Source: Streptococcus cristatus (lineage in GTDB: Bacteria; Bacillota; Bacilli; Lactobacillales; Streptococcaceae). From it: a DNA stretch of 62,823 nucleotides. The DNA is taken from NCBI RefSeq assembly GCF_003943815.1, contig NZ_RJNA01000004.1, positions 1-62,823 of the forward strand. Reading direction: 5' to 3'. The position numbers and the translations under genes were made by a program. Positions 8,836 through 17,805 of the stretch are shown piece by piece (position 1 is the stretch's first letter; the number at the start of each line of letters is the position of its first letter). The notes under the pieces are model-generated. The model saw nothing but the letters and a program-made list of their open reading frames with translations, was not told where the DNA came from and made no database searches.

Positions 8836-9531
8836 CTAACCTACCTTACTCATATCTGGGATGACACCAAGCAGGGTCATTCCTAGGGTTTCTTCGATAT
8901 CTTCTGGCTTCTTGACACGGTCATCAAGGATTTCCACGCTCACTACTACAAGCACCATCAAGACACCACCCGCAAGCACTCCAATGATAGTATTGCGACG
9001 GATATTTGGAGAAGACGGTGTTTTCGGCGTTTCCGCCTCTTCCAGCGTTGTAACATCAGAGACCTTGGTAACAGCGATGATTTTCTCAGCAGCAACTTCA
9101 CGCAAGGTATTGGCAATACGGCTTGCTTCTGCTGGATCCGCATGCGTCACTGTAATAGACACAATCCGAGTATCTGTCGGTACAGTCACCGTTACCTTAG
9201 ACGCCAAGTCAGATGGCGAACCTGACAGTTTTAATTCTTTAATGACGGATGCCAAGACATCTTGTGACAGGATGATTTCCTTGTAGTCCTTTACCAGATA
9301 AGAACCAGCCTGCAAGTCTTGGTTTGTCAAGGTAGGATTTTCGCCCTGCTGACGATTGACAACGTAGATACGCGTCGTGCTCTTATAGGTAGGTTTGGCA
9401 ATAAAAACGCTATAACCTAGGGCTAAAATACCTGTCAATAAGGCAGTTAAGATGATTAAAAATTTCCGTTTCCAAAGTATCTTTAACAAAGACAACACAT
9501 CGATTTCGATTATTTGATTTTCTTGATTCAT
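8836..9531 (-). CDS. wzd: Polysaccharide co-polymerase / kinase adaptor Wzd (CpsC-like)
   Basis: A 231-aa membrane protein with two membrane segments, near residues 25-45 and 180-200. They flank an extracytoplasmic domain that starts with the Wzz signature ([20 protein letters not shown]). The short cytoplasmic tail contacts and activates the Wze kinase in known systems. It controls chain length and export of the polysaccharide. GGAGAAAG precedes the ATG. It sits between wzh and wze in the conserved streptococcal order. No unusual features were seen. Confidence 0.92.
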   Translation of the reverse strand: MNQENQIIEIDVLSLLKILWKRKFLIILTALLTGILALGYSVFIAKPTYKSTTRIYVVNRQQGENPTLTNQDLQAGSYLVKDYKEIILSQDVLASVIKELKLSGSPSDLASKVTVTVPTDTRIVSITVTHADPAEASRIANTLREVAAEKIIAVTKVSDVTTLEEAETPKTPSSPNIRRNTIIGVLAGGVLMVLVVVSVEILDDRVKKPEDIEETLGMTLLGVIPDMSKVG

Positions 9532-9559
9532 GTATTTACTTTCTCCAGAGTTTGATTGA

Positions 9560-10291
9560 TTAAATAAACTCGTTACTTAATAAAATTTCTTGGTTTGTCT
9601 TAAAGAGTTCTTCCGCACGCGCTGCTCCATATTTTTTCGCGACAATCTGATAAGCCTTTTGCATATAAGGTGGCCTGTCATCGAGATTGTGCATATCGCT
9701 GGCAACGAAATGAACCAAGTCCCGTTCCAGAAAGAACTGAACACGCTTTTTCATAAATTTGTAACGATCACCAAAGAGCTTAGGTTTCAAAACATTTGAA
9801 CTATTGACCTGCATATAGCAGCCCATATTGATCAATTCACTGACCTTGTCTTCGTCATTTTCCAGACAGTGATAGCGCTCAATATGTGCCACTACAGGAG
9901 TCATACCGAGGCGAATGACATTGCCCAAGGCGGAATGAATATCCTTATAGGGTGTATTCATACTAAACTCGATCAAGACATACTTGGTGCCACCTAGACT
10001 GGGAAATGTTCCCTCTTCTAGCTTTTTCAAAATATCACTAGTATAGTAAATCTCCGCTCCATATAGCACGGTCAAGTCGTCAGCAACTTGCTTGGCCAAC
10101 TCCTGCACTTGCTTGAAGTTTGCTGCAATCTTTTCTTCAGGCGTTTCAAACATGCCCTTTCGGCGATGAGAAGTAGAAATAATGGTGCGAACGCCCTGAC
10201 GATAGCTTTCTTCGAGCAGACGTCGGCTATCCTCTAGTGTTTTAGGACCGTCATCCACATCAAAAATGATATGCGAGTGAATATCAATCAT
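9560..10291 (-). CDS. wzh: PHP-type manganese-dependent tyrosine phosphatase Wzh (CpsB-like)
   Basis: A 243-aa cytoplasmic phosphatase of the PHP superfamily. [16 protein letters not shown] is the first metal-binding motif, TSHRRKGMF near residue 40 the second, [10 protein letters not shown] near 135 the third, and [16 protein letters not shown] near 194 the last. It removes phosphate from tyrosines of the Wze kinase. AAGGAAAG precedes the ATG. It lies 3 bp from the end of wzg and 28 bp before wzd, so it is part of the same transcript. Confidence 0.93.
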   Translation of the reverse strand: MIDIHSHIIFDVDDGPKTLEDSRRLLEESYRQGVRTIISTSHRRKGMFETPEEKIAANFKQVQELAKQVADDLTVLYGAEIYYTSDILKKLEEGTFPSLGGTKYVLIEFSMNTPYKDIHSALGNVIRLGMTPVVAHIERYHCLENDEDKVSELINMGCYMQVNSSNVLKPKLFGDRYKFMKKRVQFFLERDLVHFVASDMHNLDDRPPYMQKAYQIVAKKYGAARAEELFKTNQEILLSNEFI

Positions 10292-10294
10292 GCT

Positions 10295-11752
10295 TTACTT
10301 TCCTTCCATTACTTCTTGGATCGCCGCTTTGGCCGCTGCCAAGCTATTTTGATCAATTTCCATCATGTAGAGATTAGCTTCTGGCATCGCATGGGAAGGC
10401 AGACCTGTATTTCCAGTTCCGGTCAAGGCCTGAGAAGTCACGTTATAACTTCCGCCTGACTCCAGTTGAGTATTGATCAGATTCATCATCGTCTCCAAAC
10501 TCATATCGGTCTGGACAGAGTCCTGCAACCCTGAAAGAATGGCGTTGTAATTTTTCAGTGCATCTGTCGAAGTCAGTTTCTTAATGACTGCTGCAATAAC
10601 CTTTTCTTGATTCTTACCACGATCATTATCTCCACCATTTAGAGAATAACGCTCACGGACGAAGCCTAGAGCTTGGTCAGAGTTCAGATGAACCTTACCT
10701 ACAGGGAAATGGTAATTACCGTGCAGACTAGTAAAGTCTTGGTCGTTCTCAATATCAATCCCACCCAGCAAGTCAATCAACTTGAGGAAGGAAGTGAAAT
10801 TTAGCCGCACATAGTAGTTTAAATCAATGCCGTAGAGATTTTCCAAGGTATGAACTGAAGCGTCCACTCCGTAAATACCTGCGTGAGTCAGCTTATCCGG
10901 CTGATTAAGGCCACCGTCCGCAATTGGAACATAGGCATCGCGTGGTGTCGTCGTCAGCAAGACTTTCTTGGTCTTACGGTTGACTGTCATGATGATATTG
11001 ACATCAGAGCGTGACACAGAAGAAATTGGTCCATAAGTGTCAATACCACTGACATAGATATTAAAGACCTCTGCATTTGGATCTTGCTTGCCAATGGCTG
11101 TATCAATCTTCTTGCTAATCTTGTAAGTATAGATTTTTTTTATTTTTGAAGCATAGTCAGGATCTTCACCACGAATCGTATCTTCAAAGACGCTATTCAG
11201 GACCATAGCCTTGGCTTCACCAGAAGTCAACGACTTATAGGCGGCGAGATAAGAAGATGCTGTGTCCACTGTTATCTCATGCCCTTGTGTCTGACTGATA
11301 TTTTTCATCAGCGCTTGGATATTGTCTTGGTCATTGCCTGACGGTGCTAAGACATTTGTCAACTGCTTGAGGTCCTTAACATCACTATCCGCCGGCACCA
11401 CGACACTCATTTCATACTCAGAGTAGTTGGAAGTGGAATTAACGCCAGCCGACAAGTCAACCAAACCTTTTACAGCATACATAGACACAGACCCCACAAG
11501 CAGGGCTACTATTAGGATAGCACTAGTTGTCTTGCCTGCCTTACCCTTTAAAATCAGGAATCCTGACAAGGCTGCCACTGCTAGGATGAGGACTGCCACT
11601 AAGATATTCACATAGCGAAAAGCTAGAAAATGATAGCGAAAAATTGTGAAAATCAAGAAGGCCGCTAACAAAGTATAAACACCCAAGAGGGTGCTATTAA
11701 CTATTTTTAATCGATTGCTTTTCTTTTTAGATTTCTTTGTTCTCTGATACAT
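10295..11752 (-). CDS. wzg: LytR-CpsA-Psr family polysaccharide attachment protein
   Basis: A 485-aa membrane protein and first gene of the operon. Three membrane segments lie in residues 17-115, followed by an accessory domain and the LytR-CpsA-Psr catalytic domain from about residue 235: [36 protein letters not shown] and [17 protein letters not shown] with its arginines. Members transfer undecaprenyl-linked polymer to peptidoglycan on the outer membrane face. The N-terminus is strongly basic ([11 protein letters not shown]). AAGGGAA precedes the ATG. A promoter-like sequence and a possible CiaR site lie 40-80 bp upstream. Confidence 0.92.
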   Translation of the reverse strand: MYQRTKKSKKKSNRLKIVNSTLLGVYTLLAAFLIFTIFRYHFLAFRYVNILVAVLILAVAALSGFLILKGKAGKTTSAILIVALLVGSVSMYAVKGLVDLSAGVNSTSNYSEYEMSVVVPADSDVKDLKQLTNVLAPSGNDQDNIQALMKNISQTQGHEITVDTASSYLAAYKSLTSGEAKAMVLNSVFEDTIRGEDPDYASKIKKIYTYKISKKIDTAIGKQDPNAEVFNIYVSGIDTYGPISSVSRSDVNIIMTVNRKTKKVLLTTTPRDAYVPIADGGLNQPDKLTHAGIYGVDASVHTLENLYGIDLNYYVRLNFTSFLKLIDLLGGIDIENDQDFTSLHGNYHFPVGKVHLNSDQALGFVRERYSLNGGDNDRGKNQEKVIAAVIKKLTSTDALKNYNAILSGLQDSVQTDMSLETMMNLINTQLESGGSYNVTSQALTGTGNTGLPSHAMPEANLYMMEIDQNSLAAAKAAIQEVMEGK

Positions 11753-12084
11753 TTCCCTTACTACTTTCTGTATGAAATTACTCTATTCTATTGTAGCATA
11801 AAAATATGATTTTTTTAAGAAATTCTTAAGAATATTGCATAATTGTAAAAAAATCCTATTCTTTTGTCAACGACTTCAACTTTGAAATCGAATTCAAGCC
11901 AAAACACAGAAAAATAAAGCGATACCAAGGCATTGACACTACCTTATTCTGGTAGATAAGATAGATCTCCGCTCATGAAATTCAGAGAGCTACTGGCATA
12001 TAGTAAGCATATTTGAAAAATTGTAGACAAAATTGAACCAAAAGTCCTATTTTTATGCTGAAAGTTTTGCTCCAATCTAGACGA
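11753..12084. other. Intergenic region between the polysaccharide operon and nrdG
   Basis: A 332-bp stretch with no supportable gene. The left part holds the polysaccharide promoter and a CiaR-like site (see separate entry). A weak inverted repeat, CTACC-TTATTCT-GGTAG, lies near 11938-11955. A short minus-strand reading frame near 11930-11855 begins MPWYRFIF but has no ribosome-binding site and looks like debris. No clear terminator for nrdG was found. Confidence 0.5.
11790..11830 (-). promoter_or_regulatory. Promoter of the polysaccharide operon with overlapping CiaR-like site
   Basis: On the minus strand, TACAAT (11795-11790) follows a weak -35 TTAAAA (11818-11813) by 17 bp, about 40 bp before the wzg ATG. 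On the plus strand TTTAAG-AAATT-CTTAAG (11814-11830) matches the CiaR consensus NTTAAG-N5-WTTAAG at every fixed position but one. It covers the -35 hexamer, so a bound response regulator could block the promoter. The promoter is moderately supported; regulation by CiaR is inference. Confidence 0.5.
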
Positions 12085-12684
12085 TTATAACAAGCCATCT
12101 CGGTCCACTTGCTCATAGGCTTGGAGGCCATCATTGAGCTTGTCCCAGATGACTACCTGTCCTGACTGAAGGGACTTCTGCACATCAATGATGCGCTGAT
12201 TGGAGGAACCGCGGAACTGCAGCATGAGATTCTTCTTGCTAAGGTCAAAACGGCCGTCCACTAGAATGTCAATCAAACTCAGCAGCTCCAGCTTATCCTC
12301 CGTTTCCAGCATCATCTCCTCCCAGGTGTAGCCAGTCCAGGACCAGATATCCTTGTCCGGAAGCTCTCTCCGAATCCGCTTGACCAAGGGCAGGAGAATA
12401 CCTGTATTGAGAAAAGGCTCGCCCCCTAGGAGGGTAAGCCCCTGCACATAGGGTTCCGCCAAGTCTTTCATAATCTGCTCCTCCAGTTCTTGGGTATAAG
12501 GAATGCCAGCGTTGAAGGACCAAGTTGCTGCATTATAGCAGCCCTCACAGTGAAACATACAGCCACTGACATAGAGGGAGTTGCGGACACCTTCGCCATC
12601 CACAAAGTTAAAAGCCTTATAGTCAATGATTCGCCCCTTACTCAGCTCCTCACTTTTCCATTCTTGAGGTTTGGGATTGTTCAT
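12085..12684 (-). CDS. nrdG: Anaerobic ribonucleotide reductase activating protein
   Basis: A 199-aa radical-SAM protein. The motif CMFHCEGCYN (CxxxCxxC) binds the [4Fe-4S] cluster, and LLGGEPFLN follows. It uses S-adenosylmethionine to make the glycyl radical on NrdD. The start is set at the ATG at 12684 because GGAGG lies six bases upstream; the in-frame ATG at 12690 abuts the Shine-Dalgarno. It overlaps the upstream GNAT gene by 35 bp, which suggests translational coupling. The order nrdD - small protein - GNAT - nrdG is the pneumococcal one. Confidence 0.95.
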   Translation of the reverse strand: MNNPKPQEWKSEELSKGRIIDYKAFNFVDGEGVRNSLYVSGCMFHCEGCYNAATWSFNAGIPYTQELEEQIMKDLAEPYVQGLTLLGGEPFLNTGILLPLVKRIRRELPDKDIWSWTGYTWEEMMLETEDKLELLSLIDILVDGRFDLSKKNLMLQFRGSSNQRIIDVQKSLQSGQVVIWDKLNDGLQAYEQVDRDGLL

Positions 12685-13195
12685 CTTCATCCTCCAAATC
12701 AATCCAGTAGCGCTGACTTCTGTCGATTGTATTTTCGTAAACACCGCCAGCAGAGAGAATGGTGCGACGGCTGGCTTCATTGTCTTCATCGCAGGTAATC
12801 AGCACTCGTTCCAGTCCTTGCTTGCGAGCCTCTGCTAGCCCTAGCTCTAGCTGCAACTTGGCCAAGCCCTTTCTGCGTTTGCTGGGCCGGATAGAATAGC
12901 CAATATGCCCACCTTCCACAAATAATTTGTCATTCAAGGACAGGCGCAGAGCTAAAAAGCCCAGAGGCAAGCCGGTCTCATCAAAGGATAAAAATTGGAT
13001 GGCAGGAACCCAACCTGCTGGCAAGTTTGCCACATCTTCCTTCCGTTCTACAATTTTCAGCCAATCCTCATAATCCTTTGCTCGTTTCCAAGTAGAGCCC
13101 ATGCCGCCGTGCATGTAGGATTTTGCAGCATCAAACTCCGCAATCATCTCTAAAATCGCGTCTTTATCTTCCAAAGTTGGTCGTCGTAACTTCAT
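12650..13195 (-). CDS. GNAT family N-acetyltransferase (copy 1)
   Basis: A 181-aa acetyltransferase. HIGYSIRPSKRRKGLAKLQL near residues 97-116 is the acetyl-CoA binding motif A of the GNAT fold, and VLITCDEDNEASRRTI lies further on. The substrate is unknown. It is a clear paralogue of the next gene upstream: both begin with MKLRRPTLEDKDAILEM or MELRRPKLEDKEKILEML and share the GNAT core. Its extra acidic and polar C-terminal tail overlaps the nrdG start. It lies inside the anaerobic ribonucleotide reductase gene group, so it is probably cotranscribed, but a functional link is not shown. Confidence 0.85.
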   Translation of the reverse strand: MKLRRPTLEDKDAILEMIAEFDAAKSYMHGGMGSTWKRAKDYEDWLKIVERKEDVANLPAGWVPAIQFLSFDETGLPLGFLALRLSLNDKLFVEGGHIGYSIRPSKRRKGLAKLQLELGLAEARKQGLERVLITCDEDNEASRRTILSAGGVYENTIDRSQRYWIDLEDEDEQSQTSRMEK

Positions 13196-13204
13196 AAACT
13201 ATCC

Positions 13205-13702
13205 TCAATCTACATCAATCCAATAGCGCTCTTTACCAGCTCGAATATCCTCTAACGCTCCGCCATTAGCCAGAATCACTGCCCGACTGGCAGCATTATC
13301 ACAATCGCAAGTCACTAGGACTCGTTTGATATTTTTACCTTTAGCTACTTGCAAACCTTGCCGCAACTGCTCTTTGGCCAATCCTTTCCCACGCGCAGAC
13401 GGACGGATACTATAGCCGATATGCCCGCCTTCTTGGAGCAAATGGTCATTGAGCCGCAAACGCAAATTAAGAAAGCCCACTGCCTGACCATCCACAGCAA
13501 AAGCGACCAGTTGAATATAAGGCACAAAACCTTCTGGCAAGCCTAGACCTGCTTCAGCTAGCTGAATCGTCTCCAGCCAGTCCTCATAAACAAAATCCGC
13601 TCCGCCAAAGAAGCCATCCTGTCGGCTACCAGCCGCTTCAAAGTCAGCCAGCATCTCTAAAATCTTTTCCTTGTCTTCTAGTTTCGGTCGTCTCAGCTCC
13701 AT
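13205..13702 (-). CDS. GNAT family N-acetyltransferase (copy 2)
   Basis: A 165-aa acetyltransferase, tandem paralogue of the neighbouring gene nine bases downstream. HIGYSIRPSARGKGLAKEQL is the acetyl-CoA binding loop, and VLVTCDCDNAASRAVI follows. AGGAGG lies five bases before the ATG. Pneumococcus, as I recall it, has a single GNAT gene here, so this pair probably arose by local duplication. The substrate is unknown. A short hairpin (AGAGTG...CACTCT, about 13723-13752) lies between it and the 45-aa gene upstream. Confidence 0.85.
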   Translation of the reverse strand: MELRRPKLEDKEKILEMLADFEAAGSRQDGFFGGADFVYEDWLETIQLAEAGLGLPEGFVPYIQLVAFAVDGQAVGFLNLRLRLNDHLLQEGGHIGYSIRPSARGKGLAKEQLRQGLQVAKGKNIKRVLVTCDCDNAASRAVILANGGALEDIRAGKERYWIDVD

Positions 13703-13757
13703 AGTTCCTCCTGATACGAAGAGAGTGAGACCGCCTTGCGCCCCACTCTGACTTCTA

Positions 13758-13895
13758 TTATTTCTTGTTTTTTTCTAAAAATTGCTGACGCAGTTTGGCT
13801 AATCGCTCTTTTTTGCCATTGCCTCCCCGCGAATGTTTTTCATGGAAACGCTGCACCTGAGCCTTTCCTTTATCATCCAATTGATACTTTCCCAT
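13758..13895 (-). CDS. Conserved 45-aa basic protein downstream of nrdD
   Basis: A short gene read directly from the minus strand; it encodes 45 residues, beginning MGKYQLDDKGKAQVQRFHEK and ending LEKNKK. The ATG at 13895 lies one base beyond the nrdD stop codon, so translation is probably coupled. The product is hydrophilic and basic with no membrane segment or cysteines. A small protein of similar size occupies the same position, between nrdD and the acetyltransferase gene, in pneumococcus, which argues that it is real. Function unknown; a role with anaerobic ribonucleotide reductase is only suggested by position. Confidence 0.8.
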   Translation of the reverse strand: MGKYQLDDKGKAQVQRFHEKHSRGGNGKKERLAKLRQQFLEKNKK

Positions 13896-13896
13896 C

Positions 13897-16092
13897 TTAA
13901 TTTCCTTCGTACTTAATAGTTGAGCCATTCATGTGCTTGACTCGAGCTGATATTTCCTTGTGGCGGCCATTGACCATCGGACGGGCTTGTGGATTTCCTA
14001 AGTAACCGCAGGTCCGCTTGACCACGTCAACCGTCTTGGGATCGCTGTTGCCACAGTTTGGACAGGTGAAGCCCCGCTCGGTTGGCGTAAAATCTCCCTC
14101 AAAGTTACACTTGTAACAGCGGTCAATCGGTGTATTAGTTCCCAGATAGCCGACTCGGTGATAGGCATAGTCCCAGACAGCTTCCAGCGCCTTGGGATTT
14201 TGCTGCAGCACAGGATATTCACAATAATGGATAAAGCCGCCTGAGGCTCCTACTTCAGGATAAATCTTCTCAAAGTCCAGTTTCTCAAAAGGCGTTGGAT
14301 TCTTGCGCACATCGTAGTGGAAGGAATTAGTATAGTATTCCTTGTCAGTAATGTCTGGAACGATGCCAAACTTCTCTGCATCCAAACGGCAGAAACGGTC
14401 GGTCAGACTTTCAGATGGCGTCGAGTAAACAGAGAAATGATAGTCATACTGCTCGGACCACTCTTCCACCCGACGCTTCATATCTTTGACAATAGCAACT
14501 GTAAAATCCTTGGCTTCTGGATTGGTCTCCCAATTACCGCCGTAAAAGACTGCTGCCACTTCATAGAGCCCGATATAACCTAGGGAAACCGTTGCCCGAC
14601 GGTGAGTAAAGAGCTGGTCTACCTGATCATACTTGCCCAAGCGTTTGCCAAAAGCCCCATACTGATAAAGAATCGGTGCATTGGCTGGACTGGCTTCCTT
14701 GGTCCGCTCCACGCGGTAAACCAAAGCATCCTCAGCGATATTCATCCGCTCGTTAAAGATTTCCCAGAATTTATCCAGATCCCCCTCGGACTCAAGCGCA
14801 ATCCGCGGCAGATTGACAGTAACGACGCCTAGATTCATACGGCCGGAGTTGACTTCCTGACCATTTTCATCCTTCCAGCCTTGTAGGAAAGAACGGCAGC
14901 CCATCGGTACCTTGAACGATCCAGTCAAGTCGATAATCTTGTCATAGGAAAGCACATCTGGATACATGCGCTTAGTGGCACACTCCAGAGCCAGTTCTTT
15001 GATGTCGTAGTTAGGCGTTCCCGGCTCGAGATTGAGCCCACGCTTCAGGGTGAAAATCAGCTTAGGGAAAATCGCTGTGCGGTGCTCGCTTCCCAACCCC
15101 TTGATACGGATATTGAGAATGGCCTTCTGAATTTCCCGCTCAAAACGATTAGTTCCCAGACCAAAGCCCAGCGAAGTAAAAGGAGTCTGACCGTTAGAGG
15201 TAAAGAGCGTATTGATCTCATACTCTAGCGACTGCATGGCATCGTAGATGTCCTTCTTGGTCTTCGCCCAGGCGTACTCTTCCTGCTTATCCGGCAAAAC
15301 CCATTGCTCTGCATCCTTGAGGTGCTTTTGGTAATTAAGCTCAGCATAGGGCGCCAAGACCTCATCAATCCGATCAGCCGAACAACCGCCGTACTGGCTG
15401 GAAGCTACATTGGCAATGATTTGCGAGATTTGCGCTGTCGCAGTCTGAATAGACTTGGGACTCTCTACTTCTGCATTGCCAATCTTAAAGCCATTTTTCA
15501 ACATGCCGTCAAAGTCAATCAGACAGCAGTTCGTCATTGGCGTATAAGGGCTGTAGTCCAAATCATGGTAGTGGATGTCCCCCTTCTGGTGGGCATTGGC
15601 CACATGAGGCGGCAGCATCTTAAGTCCAATGGACTTGCCAACAATCCCTGCGGTCAAATCCCGTTGGGTATTGAAAACATCGCTGTCCTTATTAGCATTC
15701 TCATTGACCACCGTCCGATCTTTGTTGAGAAGCTTGTCAATGGTAAAGTTGATATCAGTCGCTTTTGAGCGCTCAAAATCCCTTTGGGTGCGGTAAGTGA
15801 TGTAGTTCTCCGCAATGGCATACTCCTTGGCATTTAAAAGCTCATGCTCAACGATGTTCTGAATCTCATAGATTTTGACATACTTAGCGAAGCGACTAGA
15901 AATCTCGGCCACAACACGGTCTGTGATGGTTTCGAGCTTAGCTTCCAGCATAGGCGTCATGGGACCAAGGTCCTGAGCCGCTCGTACCATAGCCTTATAG
16001 ATCTTAGTCACATCAAAAGCTACTCTCCGGCCGTCTCGCTTCTCAACGTAGATGGTAGGCGCTGTATCAAATTTTGCTTCTCTTAAAATCAT
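13897..16092 (-). CDS. nrdD: Anaerobic (class III) ribonucleoside-triphosphate reductase
   Basis: A 731-aa enzyme that reduces ribonucleoside triphosphates to deoxyribonucleotides without oxygen. An N-terminal ATP-cone (VEKRDGRRVAFDVTKIYKAM) gives allosteric control. The C-terminus carries a zinc site (CYKCNFEG and CPNCG) and the glycyl-radical loop RTCGYLG near residue 700. The start is the ATG at 16092, eight bases after GAGGAAG; the in-frame GTG at 16101 touches the ribosome-binding site. The gene is activated by NrdG and was probably repressed by NrdR in this lineage: a long inverted repeat resembling NrdR boxes covers its promoter. Confidence 0.96.
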   Translation of the reverse strand: MILREAKFDTAPTIYVEKRDGRRVAFDVTKIYKAMVRAAQDLGPMTPMLEAKLETITDRVVAEISSRFAKYVKIYEIQNIVEHELLNAKEYAIAENYITYRTQRDFERSKATDINFTIDKLLNKDRTVVNENANKDSDVFNTQRDLTAGIVGKSIGLKMLPPHVANAHQKGDIHYHDLDYSPYTPMTNCCLIDFDGMLKNGFKIGNAEVESPKSIQTATAQISQIIANVASSQYGGCSADRIDEVLAPYAELNYQKHLKDAEQWVLPDKQEEYAWAKTKKDIYDAMQSLEYEINTLFTSNGQTPFTSLGFGLGTNRFEREIQKAILNIRIKGLGSEHRTAIFPKLIFTLKRGLNLEPGTPNYDIKELALECATKRMYPDVLSYDKIIDLTGSFKVPMGCRSFLQGWKDENGQEVNSGRMNLGVVTVNLPRIALESEGDLDKFWEIFNERMNIAEDALVYRVERTKEASPANAPILYQYGAFGKRLGKYDQVDQLFTHRRATVSLGYIGLYEVAAVFYGGNWETNPEAKDFTVAIVKDMKRRVEEWSEQYDYHFSVYSTPSESLTDRFCRLDAEKFGIVPDITDKEYYTNSFHYDVRKNPTPFEKLDFEKIYPEVGASGGFIHYCEYPVLQQNPKALEAVWDYAYHRVGYLGTNTPIDRCYKCNFEGDFTPTERGFTCPNCGNSDPKTVDVVKRTCGYLGNPQARPMVNGRHKEISARVKHMNGSTIKYEGN

Positions 16093-16131
16093 CACCAACA
16101 CTTCCTCTTCTCAATTAATCATCTACCAAAC

Positions 16132-16160
16132 ATTATATCACTCCAAAATAAAAAATCAAT
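16132..16160 (-). promoter_or_regulatory. nrdD promoter
   Basis: On the minus strand TATAAT (16137-16132) lies 40 bp before the nrdD ATG. The sequence TTGATT (16159-16154) sits 16 bp upstream as a -35 element. This -35 falls inside the left arm of the NrdR-like inverted repeat, the arrangement expected for a repressor-controlled promoter. Confidence 0.65.
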
Positions 16161-16211
16161 ATGTTGTGGTGAAATTGTTATTTTTTTATTTTACACACAA
16201 CATATTGATTT
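16153..16211. repeat. Inverted repeat resembling paired NrdR boxes upstream of nrdD
   Basis: Two perfect 16-bp arms (16153-16168 and 16196-16211) in inverted orientation, each containing CACAACATATTGATTT, with 27 bp between. Each arm resembles the NrdR box that controls bacterial ribonucleotide reductase genes, and the left arm covers the nrdD -35. Box centres are about 41 bp apart, one helical turn more than the usual 31-32 bp. Read as RNA on the minus strand, the repeat forms a long stem followed by GATTTTTTATTTT, so it may also terminate the upstream membrane-protein transcript. Confidence 0.7.
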
Positions 16212-16213
16212 AA

Positions 16214-17770
16214 TTACTTGATTTGATAAAGCTTGAAGTGATTGAGTTTTAGGTTCACTTCTTCATAATCTTGAGAAATCTTCTTTTTCACATCCGAAAA
16301 GAGTTTCACATCTTTATTGACTAAGATAAACTTTGGACTTGCCTCGTTTAAAGCATTACGCAAGAAAATGCGATTTTCCTCCGTTCCTGTATAAAGCGAC
16401 GGACTCAGTAGAGAAACAGCGGATAAACGCTGCGATTTTTTATAGAGGCTAGCTGTACTGTCCCAAGCATAAATGCTATCCTTGCTAGTGCTGTTTTCAC
16501 GAATATGTTGGGCAGCCAGATTTCTCTCTGCTGAAACTCCGTTGGATAGAATATACTCATTTACAAACGGATAAGCTACGAGATAAAGCATCACAAGCAA
16601 AGGTAGAAAGAGTTGCTTGCCCAAGTAACGATTCCAGCTAGAAGCCTGGGTAGGCTTACGGTGGCGTCTTTCATGTCCATCCCTGTCTCCACCTGTATCC
16701 AGCCACAAAGCCAGTAACAGCAAGGCAAAAGGCAGAGTCGTCAACAATTGATAAGCACCCTTCTCTGGCAGACCCAGAACACCAACAAAGCTGATAGGAA
16801 GACCTAGCAAACCAATGAAGCGCATGCCACGTGCAGCAGTTGGTTCTTCTTTGAAAGCAAAAGCCGTCATCAACGCTGTCGCAAAACCTAATCCTAGGAA
16901 AAGCAAACCATAATAAAGCAAATGATCGAATATATAGCTGCCATTAAGACGAAAAGCCTCTAGAACATAAGTAGCTTGGCTAATCGCTACACCAAAAGAA
17001 CCATTCAAAACTGTATAGTAGCCCAGTGGATAAAAGACTAGAGAAAAACCTAATAGACCTGCCAGCAATTGATAAAAGCCACGCGCTTTTCGCTTGTCAG
17101 CGATATTGTACAGAAGCAAAAACAGCGTCGTCAATGAGTAAAAGAGCAGACTAAAAGCTGGCTCGATTAGAAAAGCCAAGGCTCCAACCATCCCAAAACG
17201 AATAAAAGACTCATCGCGGACACGCCCTTGTAAGTACTTCACAAGATGGTACAAACTCCGAAAGATAAATGGGAAAGCAAAAATAATAGAATAGGTTCCG
17301 CCAAATCCCAGTGTCAGTACAAACAAATAGAACAGGATTGTAATCTGGCGAGCTAGACCACTTCTAACCGTTATTTGTGAAATTGTCTGGAAGAGATATA
17401 TTCCTGCCAAGGTCAAAGCCACTACTTGGAAAAGTAAAAACAATAGCTGACCCAAAAATAAATTCCCCAACCAGCTTACCAAATAGTAGAGAAGACCGCT
17501 AGTTCCATAAATATCTGCATAGGCAACTTCTCCCTGAGTCAAGGCCCAGCCAGCATATAGATTTTGCGATTGCAAATTGGTGGCTAAGTTGGTTAGTAGA
17601 GGATTGATGATACTGGTCAAACTGACCAAGATACTCCAAAAAAATAGTTGTAAGGAAGGAAGCGGTTCGATTATCTTCTCTAACCGCCGTCTCTCACTCG
17701 TATTTTGCCAAGTTTCTGCGGACATAGATACTAAAATTTCCACGTTTTCCTGCTGATTTCTATCGTTCAT
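16214..17770 (-). CDS. Polytopic membrane protein, glycosyltransferase-39-like, in a competence-type operon
   Basis: A 518-aa protein with about ten membrane segments from residue 40 to 410 and an extracytoplasmic C-terminal domain of about 110 residues (from NEYILSNGVSAERNLAAQHI). The shape recalls lipid-dependent GT39/ArnT-like transferases, but no catalytic signature can be named with confidence. The start is the ATG at 17770, preceded by AAGGAGAAC; a longer in-frame start has no such site. It lies 35 bp downstream of the 48-aa micro-ORF and should be cotranscribed from the cin-box. The position matches pneumococcal SP_0201, which I recall as a late competence-induced gene. Function unknown. 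Confidence 0.7.
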   Translation of the reverse strand: MNDRNQQENVEILVSMSAETWQNTSERRRLEKIIEPLPSLQLFFWSILVSLTSIINPLLTNLATNLQSQNLYAGWALTQGEVAYADIYGTSGLLYYLVSWLGNLFLGQLLFLLFQVVALTLAGIYLFQTISQITVRSGLARQITILFYLFVLTLGFGGTYSIIFAFPFIFRSLYHLVKYLQGRVRDESFIRFGMVGALAFLIEPAFSLLFYSLTTLFLLLYNIADKRKARGFYQLLAGLLGFSLVFYPLGYYTVLNGSFGVAISQATYVLEAFRLNGSYIFDHLLYYGLLFLGLGFATALMTAFAFKEEPTAARGMRFIGLLGLPISFVGVLGLPEKGAYQLLTTLPFALLLLALWLDTGGDRDGHERRHRKPTQASSWNRYLGKQLFLPLLVMLYLVAYPFVNEYILSNGVSAERNLAAQHIRENSTSKDSIYAWDSTASLYKKSQRLSAVSLLSPSLYTGTEENRIFLRNALNEASPKFILVNKDVKLFSDVKKKISQDYEEVNLKLNHFKLYQIK

Positions 17771-17805
17771 AAAAGTTCTCCTTGATTTCCATACTCTATA
17801 GTATA

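Noticed and set aside
8861..9286. Long plus-strand frame opposite wzd
   Set aside because: Antisense shadow with serine/threonine-rich low-complexity translation and no ribosome-binding site.
11855..11930. Short minus-strand frame starting MPWYRFIF
   Set aside because: About 25 codons, no ribosome-binding site, no recognisable product; may be debris from an old insertion.
16092..16101. GTG at 16101 as start of nrdD
   Set aside because: It touches the GAGGAAG ribosome-binding site; the ATG at 16092 is eight bases away, which is normal spacing.
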